Shown here: piece by piece, positions 58,515 through 64,000 of the stretch | Position numbering within the stretch: the stretch's first letter is position 1 | Layout of the letters: each line of letters begins with the position of its first letter | NCBI RefSeq assembly: GCF_947242115.1 | Contig: NC_074728.1 | Location: forward strand, 2,908,201 to 2,972,200 | From: Biomphalaria glabrata | Lineage: Eukaryota > Mollusca > Gastropoda > Planorbidae | Length of the DNA: 64,000 nucleotides | Direction of reading: 5' to 3' | Notes under the pieces: generated by a model | The model's database searches: none | What the model saw: the letters and a program-made list of their open reading frames with translations, nothing else | Told to the model about the DNA's origin: nothing | Position numbers and translations under genes: made by a program

Positions 58515-61500
58515 GGAAGACGAATATGAGAAAGAGAAATAACTCAAACATCCAAACTATGTCACTGTTTACGTTTGTTACAGCTAATATGCACAATTAG
58601 AATCACCGATTCTAAGTACAGAATTATTTCAGTCAATAGATTCGGTATGTGTGAAGGGGATGTTTCCGCAGGTTGCCACACAGAAGTCGATTAGACTCCC
58701 CACCCATATATGGCTCCAAACAATGTTACTAGCTAACAAAGAGGGCGTTAACATAATGGGACTAAATTTGTAGACGATGTCAGCAAACTGAAAGAGTGAT
58801 AACTTTACAGTTCCACAGGTTTAACTGTTCGATTCTCTCCCATGTTTCCATACATAACATGGTCCACGAAAAGTTTACACCTGTTTCATTCTTTACCGAC
58901 TACACACAAGCGAATCACAGAACGACATGGAAATATTCAAAAAGTCAGTCAACAAACCACGTGAGGCGCCCAACAGACTGAAACACTAATGGATATGTGA
59001 AGGTCAACATGCTCAACATCAATGTATATATTTATAAAAGAGCTTTCTTATAGTAAGAATCATCTATATTCTAGGATCATTACAATATGAGCTTTATGAT
59101 CATACTAGCCGGATATGACCCGCGGGCCTTAGTTCGGGTATTACTGATCTACTGGTTTGAATTTAAACCTATGTCAAACATGGAGAATGTTCCCTTCACA
59201 TCATTTTTTTTTATTTTGCCGAGAAAATAAAAGTAGAGTGTGAAAATAGATTTATCCGTTCAGCCGTCATATTCATATCAAACATAAAGTACTGTGAAAA
59301 CGGGTTTATCCGATTTGTTCAAAATTTTCGTTCTTCAAAAGAGATACAATTAGATACCTTTTGTCTATTTTTAGTACCCTCCGCTTATGGGAGGGGTATT
59401 AAGCATAAACTACGGTTTCCGCCATGATCAAAGGAACAATTTACGCCAAGCTTTATCAAACAGTTTTGATTTTTATTAGGCACATACATAGGCCTACATA
59501 CCTACACCTTACATACATACGCCTTACTTTCTGCTTTATATATTAGATTATTAATGGATTACATTTCAATGAATAAGGAAAGAGATAATGACGAAGGATT
59601 AGATGAAAGGATAATCCTGCACTACATATTGACCTAGAGCCTTGCAATGTAGACTAAAGACATTCATTTCTACAATCTAGTGTGTTTGCACACACAAAAA
59701 ATGTGTGAATGCCACACCTGAACTCCTCTCGGGAACCCAAGACGTCAGCCACGTTCACATAAGGCACTGTCAGTATCTTGTCCACTATATGTATCCAGCC
59801 GTTGACCGCTGGTATATTGGCGAGCACTACATGGGCCATCATGTTGTTATTGACTACGTACACTGAAACAGACAAATAGTGATTACAAAAATAATGGAAC
59901 CAGTTGTACACGAGGAACTACGCCCGAGTCCTGAATGTCTGGGACCAGGGGCGGACTGGGTGTCTGGGACCAGGGGCGGACTGGGTGTCTGGGACCAGGG
60001 GCGGACTGGGTGTCTGGGACCAGGGGTGTCGAAATCGGCTCAGGCATTTCTATCCAATATGGCCCCCAAATTACCAGAGACGAATTATACATATCCTCAA
60101 ACTCATTATGCTAGGTTTGATAATGTGATGAAAAACTGGGTTTACGTAACGTAACATAATGCATCTCTACTAGTAGGTAGTCTGCATGGTTAGCTATAAC
60201 AATAGATTACCTCAAGATTTTTAAAAAACTACTTGGTATTACGAAATGACACTTAAAATTTGATTTCCAATAACGTAAAAAAAAAAAATACTACCACGTT
60301 GGCCTATATGAACATAACCATGTACTTGATATTCACATACTAGGCTCGTTAAGGTCCCCCATCAACGAATTATTCATTGGATTACTCGTAGAACGTATTT
60401 ATCAACAGCCATCACCATGACATTTTCTGACTTTGTGTCACCATCTCAGCCAATTCTTTACACATCTTTAATATGTAGTGACTTCTTTCACAAGCTCCTT
60501 GGCTTGCCTAGAAGACAGCATAATTATAAGATACGCTCCTGTCAATAAACGTTACATCTTTAAAATGTCTGTCTCTATAACAGCAACGGTAGCATCATAG
60601 GCAGGTTCTCGTTGGATTCGGTGTCACCCCTGGCCATGGTCTCAGGCATATGGAATTAAATGCACAACTCCAACAAATCATCCTTAATTCTTGTCCGCCC
60701 ACCTCACAAGGTCATTTTCTGCTTTCTTAATAACTTTTTGAGTGTCTACATCTTGGAGCCATTATTATTATAGCTTTTATATAGCGCTACTTTCATGCTT
60801 ATAGCATGCTCAGAGCGCTTTGGTCCAATCTCATTTGTGGACCAGTGGGGGAGATGGGGTATCTAGGAGTTGGTTTTCCGTGCTGCCTTTAGGCGCTCAG
60901 TAAACTCTACCCGAGTCGGGTGTCGAACCTCGAGCCCCTTTCTAGGTAGCCAAGACAAGCCAAGTTCAAGCGCACTTAGTCTCTCGACCACGCTTCCCAC
61001 CATACAAAAGTCTGGACTTAGAAACATTTACCTTTGTTGTTAGGTGAAGAGGTGAGCCACTTACCTTGACCATCTCTCTTTAACACATAGACCACGTTGT
61101 AGCCAGCCGTCAGTGCCGCCCCTGACGGGATCTCTTCCAATGTCCGGTTCTCATTCTTTATAACATGGGCTCTCAACACCTTGTTGAAGAAAAACAAAAA
61201 ACAAACATTTTTATTTTACTTAGATCTAGATAGGCTAAGATAAGTATTTACCTTTTACCTTACCTATCCCTTAGTCTGTTGGGGCACCATGCAAGATTTG
61301 TACACCGTCTTTCTTCATTCCTCACTGTCTATTGCCTTTGATAGAACCTCTTTCAATGGCAGGCCCGTCCATTCTTTTAAGTTGTCTTCCCATCGCTTTC
61401 TCTGTCTTCTTTTTTTTTTTCCGAAGACCTTGCAATATGGCCATAGATTTTTAGCTTGCATTTTTTTACGATAGTTAGCAGGTCATCATGGGGTCCGATC

Positions 61501-64000
61501 GCTACAGTAACCCTGTCTCTAATCTCTTGGTTTGTTATGCGTTTTCTTTGAAAGTGATACCTAGGATCCTTCTATAGCATCTCAATTCCATTGCTAGGAT
61601 CCTCCTTTCTAGCTCTGCAGTCAGCGTCCAAGAATTTACTAAACTTTGAAGTTATTCCTCTTTACACAAGTTACAAGTTAAAGACTCGAGTTAAACGAAG
61701 GTTTGACTGGAAACTACTTTTGTAAATGTTTTATTTAGAATGTAGTTTATAGTTGGAGTGTTGGCCAAGCTACATCTACACAAATATGAAGACCAAAAAT
61801 TACTTTTAAAATTTGGTAAAGCCTTCTGGACAGGAAACTGGATCATACAGGAGCGATAGTTGTAACAAAATCAACATTTAAATGGAAATAGCTACTGAAA
61901 TGGTATAATGTGATCGGATATTACCGTTATGGATGGTATACGATGGTAGAATGTGGTCGGACACACACAAATCAGATGTATCAAGTTCTATTTTCTATTA
62001 CAATGACTTCAGCTTACTCACCGATTTGGTCCAGTTCTCCCAATACAGCAGTTTATTTATTGTATCCCAGGGGAGAGAACTGAAGGCGTCGTTGTTTGGC
62101 ACAAAGACAGTGTACTTATCGTTCTTTGAGTTCAGGTTGTACAACGTATCGGCCACTTTCTCAAATAACGTTTGCATGTAACTGTAAAGGGGAAACAATG
62201 AGCTTATTCAGCAAATATTGCAAAACATATTAGTATTAAAAATAAAATTATTCAATTACATGGTTAATTTATGAAGTAAATGAATGCAGCACAAAAAACT
62301 ATACATATACTATTTAAATTAAGATTCTCTTTCATATCTTCAGCCAGTGTATTGATTGAGCTAACCGAATTATAATAAAAGAAGGTTAGAGCTCTGACTG
62401 TTGTCTCAACCATCCCCACGTCCGAGGCAGTATATACCTGGGACTAGAATGCATGAACCTTTAAAACAGAAGGTACATCCCAAACATGTAAAGCAAAACT
62501 GTATCAACAGCAAGCCGAATATATGAATTCAGTAACAACTGTAGTACCACACAATGACTTTGTGCAGTTCTTGTCATTTGTTGTACTTCAAGAGACAGCC
62601 AATGGAGAGTCTCGATACAAGGAGAAAATACATTTTCTAAGAACTAGAATGAGTTCAAGTCTGTTGTGGATGGTTTCATCTAGGACCCCTAAATAGGCTG
62701 GGGAGTACAAATAAGCAATATTGTCTGCTCTACTTTGTTAGTTTTATTCTTGCTGATATTGCTTTAGCTTCCTACTCTTCCACTAGTTCATTTATTCGAT
62801 CTGTCGGATCGCAAGACAACTTCTATTAGCTTAATTTTATAATGCTGTCTTTAGGATTGGTTATGTGTAATTCCTAAATTGTAACCTAAAGTTCCTCTAG
62901 GATAACAAAGATATTATTTTCATAATTATTATTATTGTCATTATTATTATTATGGAAATGAATTAATTTTCATTCTGTGACTGTCAAGGTCGAGCTTTTT
63001 TAAAAGGGAAAAAAAATGTCATTGTTTTTCCCCTTACAAATGTCCGCTGAGAAATTTTTCTGACGATGTGGCAAGTCTGCAGCAGCACTGCTCTTTGAAA
63101 GGTAATCTATGGCCTCCTTCAATCACGAAGCGACTATGGATCATCTCATGGAGATGAAAGCCTGGGCATTAGCTGTGGTCGGAAAGATGTCGCCCACACA
63201 TCAGTTCCCCCTACTCCACGCAGCTGATGTATCTAGAGGAACGGCAGCGCCGATAGAGTTTGGGGTCAGCGGCGTCGCAGGTTCTGCCAGAGTGTAGCAC
63301 TGGGTGCTGCAAACTGCCTTAGGGTCGCCAGCTCCTGATTTTTCCTCAGGGTTGACTGCCGAAGCTTTTCCCATGATTGGGTATAGCTGCAAGGCAACAG
63401 ATGTTTGAATTCAGAGTTTTCCTTCTATTAGGTGGGTAGTTAGCCATGGCTAACGAGCCCCTCCTGCCCGAAGCATTTTATAGGTAATAAGGATCCTCTT
63501 AGGAATGCTTAGGGCTTCGTATGTGTCTGCGATGGCCGTTGGCTTTACCCCAAAGTTGACAGAACAACAGGGTATTGTATAATTTAGACAGCTTCCATTG
63601 TCGCTTCATCTCTATCGTTATTATCTATCCCATGCTATTCAAGACAATGGTATCGATATTGGCTCTACAATACCAATGAAAACATAGTAGCAGCGATAGT
63701 ACACTACATCATTGAAAGCAATGTGGTATCGATATTTAATCTCATACATAATACATCTGCAGTATATTGGCAAGGGACACATCCTAATATGGCGGTATGA
63801 ATACTTTTAAACATTTAATTGAGATTCATCCCTGATAGATAAAATGTGTATTCGATTTCTGGCTTATGCTATAATACAAGAGAGTTTTCTTCTTTTTTTT
63901 TTTTGTGGTCGAGGGTATTGTCAATCAACACAAACCCACAAGGCCCGAGCTTCTCACCCCAGATCTTCACGGAGTTTGATCTCCCTGCCGATGGTCCGCG
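52947..64000 (-). CDS. Multi-FAS1 (fasciclin) protein with GPI-type tail, 5' end outside the window
   Basis: FAS1 domains act in cell adhesion and matrix binding at the cell surface. Ten exons are visible, 5' to 3': 63958-64000 (partial), 62022-62181, 61065-61179, 59718-59862, 58222-58381, 57348-57474, 56520-56676, 55637-55804, 54915-55030, 52947-53212. The frame runs through all junctions, giving at least 471 residues after the partial exon. Three complete FAS1 domains occur. Domain one: YTVFVPNNDAFSSLP, VLRAHVI, VNGWIHIVDKIL. Domain two: VTLFVPSSRYL, IFYGHVLPN, CSDGVIYSIDGIL. Domain three: FTFLMPDNTALY, IFWRHVING, CNGVIHVLMQFL. The partial exon (TIGREIKLREDLG) matches the joint between domains, so at least one more domain lies upstream. 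The C-terminus (GGTTRSSNSSIVSTFLFLAL plus AILMRYR) is a small-residue site, a hydrophobic run and then the end: a GPI signal. Periostin/TGFBI-like in domain type, insect Fasciclin-1-like in anchorage. Confidence 0.93.
53270..53533. mobile_element. TTAA MITE (piggyBac-like), 264 bp, in the last fasciclin intron
   Basis: TTAACTCTTTCTCTCC and GGAGAGAAAGAGTTAA are perfect inverted ends bearing TTAA on both sides. It lies 57 bp upstream (in transcript terms) of the last exon's acceptor. Confidence 0.88.
54285..54382 (+). mobile_element. LINE 3' tip, (GATAA)n tail
   Basis: CATTGGTTAATATGCATGAC then GTAGGACGTAATCATCTTC and GAAGTAACGTC, ending ATAAGATAAGATAAGATT. It faces the minus-strand copy at 54473 tail to tail. 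Confidence 0.75.
54473..54650 (-). mobile_element. LINE 3' end, same family, opposite orientation
   Basis: CATCTTATCTTATAAATTG and GAGAAGATTATTACGTCC, continuing to CTTATAGCACTAGGGAAG (complement of the A-I-R region). Confidence 0.75.
55935..56096 (-). mobile_element. tRNA-derived SINE, family C, in a fasciclin intron
   Basis: The minus-strand head GGCTGCCTGGTCGTGTGGTT and B box GGGTTTGATGG/GGGTTTGAACCC, with GGAGGTTTGGGCTAGGATG at the far end. Confidence 0.7.
56893..57110 (-). mobile_element. Degenerate SINE A fragment
   Basis: TTGTGTGGCCAGCACAAC, ACCTTCCCAGTTCCGGTCAGG and ATCCAGAAACGAGATGAC align loosely with the A-family body. A 66-codon plus-strand ORF here is only a by-product. Confidence 0.4.
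58037..58196. repeat. 160-bp polypurine (GA-rich) tract
   Basis: Almost pure A/G on the plus strand, hence CU-rich in the fasciclin pre-mRNA. It begins about 26 bases after the donor of exon 58222-58381. Confidence 0.9.
58476..58511. repeat. (GA)n microsatellite
   Basis: About 18 GA units; CU-rich in the transcript and about 95 bases upstream of the acceptor of exon 58222-58381. Confidence 0.95.
59108..59152 (-). mobile_element. hAT-type terminal fragment
   Basis: On the minus strand it reads CAGTAATACCCGAACTAAGG then CCCGCGGGTCATATCC, the style of a hAT terminal repeat. The other end was not found. Confidence 0.4.
59936..60030. repeat. 25-bp minisatellite, about 3.7 units
   Basis: TGTCTGGGACCAGGGGCGGA plus five bases, repeated almost perfectly; strikingly GC-rich for this DNA. 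Confidence 0.95.
60763..61003 (-). mobile_element. tRNA-derived SINE, family B, in a fasciclin intron
   Basis: ATTATTATAGCTTTTATATA (tail complement), GCATGCTCAGAGCGCTTTGG, and CTCTCGACCACGCTTCCC (head complement). The best-preserved B copy. Confidence 0.88.
61246..61640 (-). mobile_element. LINE 3' end, (GGTAAA)n-tail family
   Basis: TTTACCTTTTACCTTACCTA at the tail side, and CCTCTTTCAATGGCAGGCCC, GTCCGATCGCTACAGTAACC and TCTAGCTCTGCAGTCAGCGTC match the plus-strand copy at 4510-5010 in complement. Confidence 0.8.
62931..63110 (-). mobile_element. Dong-like LINE, 3' end only, abutting an (ATT)n tract
   Basis: GTCCGCTGAGAAATTTTTCTG and GATGTGGCAAGTCTGCAGCAG match TTTCCACTGAGGAATTTTC and GATGTGGCAGGTCTGCAGCAG at about 14500. 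As there, the 3' end borders an ATT tract (62931-62954). Confidence 0.7.
63110..63480 (+). repeat. Interspersed repeat Q, uninterrupted copy, with LINE-like ORF debris
   Basis: 63240-63480 matches the two halves at 17025-17143 and 17785-17935. The ORF MASFNHEATMDHLMEM at 63109 resembles debris at 9450-9700. Its class is unresolved. Confidence 0.55.

Noticed and set aside
63901-64000. Minus-strand reading VKIWGEKLGPCGFVLIDN as an extra FAS1 end
   Set aside because: It has no donor. The alternative frame ends at a strong GTGAGA donor in phase 2 and matches the inter-domain joint seen in the other cassettes.

Overview
The window looks like nuclear DNA of a mollusc, most likely a heterobranch (pulmonate-type) gastropod. 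It is AT-rich. Its genes are animal-type, with many small exons and GT-AG introns, and the intergenic DNA is packed with tRNA-derived SINEs, LINE 3' ends, TTAA-flanked MITEs and microsatellites. The species call is inference; no sequence search was possible.

Layout. 1-2500: degraded LINE tails, then a single-exon serine carboxypeptidase of the CPVL type (1142-2500, +). 2500-22700: a transposon-rich desert. Its centrepiece is a LINE of R2/R4 (Dong-like) character on the minus strand (14410-19237), apparently inserted in a (ATT)n tract. It is broken by a hAT element with a perfect 8-bp duplication, which itself holds an RTE-like LINE with another 8-bp duplication. Two possible orphan host exons (6483-6589, 14016-14072) lie in this desert. 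22815-29008 (+): seven coding exons of TFIIE beta (GTF2E2). 29-34 kb: 3' flank, a 73-bp satellite, SINEs and an unassigned minus-strand ORF. 35082-47136 (+): eleven coding exons of phosphoserine aminotransferase (PSAT1), behind a CCAAT/TATA promoter and with a 5.9-kb first intron. 47.6-52.9 kb: repeats and one unassigned minus-strand terminal exon. 52947-64000 (-): a multi-domain fasciclin (FAS1) protein with a GPI-type tail, its 5' end cut off by the window edge.

The host genes are functionally unrelated: a secreted or lysosomal peptidase, a basal transcription factor, serine biosynthesis, and cell adhesion. There is no operon-like or cluster logic. The most informative structures are the nested transposon stack, the Dong-like element sitting in ATT repeats, the three-exon FAS1 cassettes with conserved intron phases, and the changed active-site surroundings in the carboxypeptidase. 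I found no convincing wholly new system.
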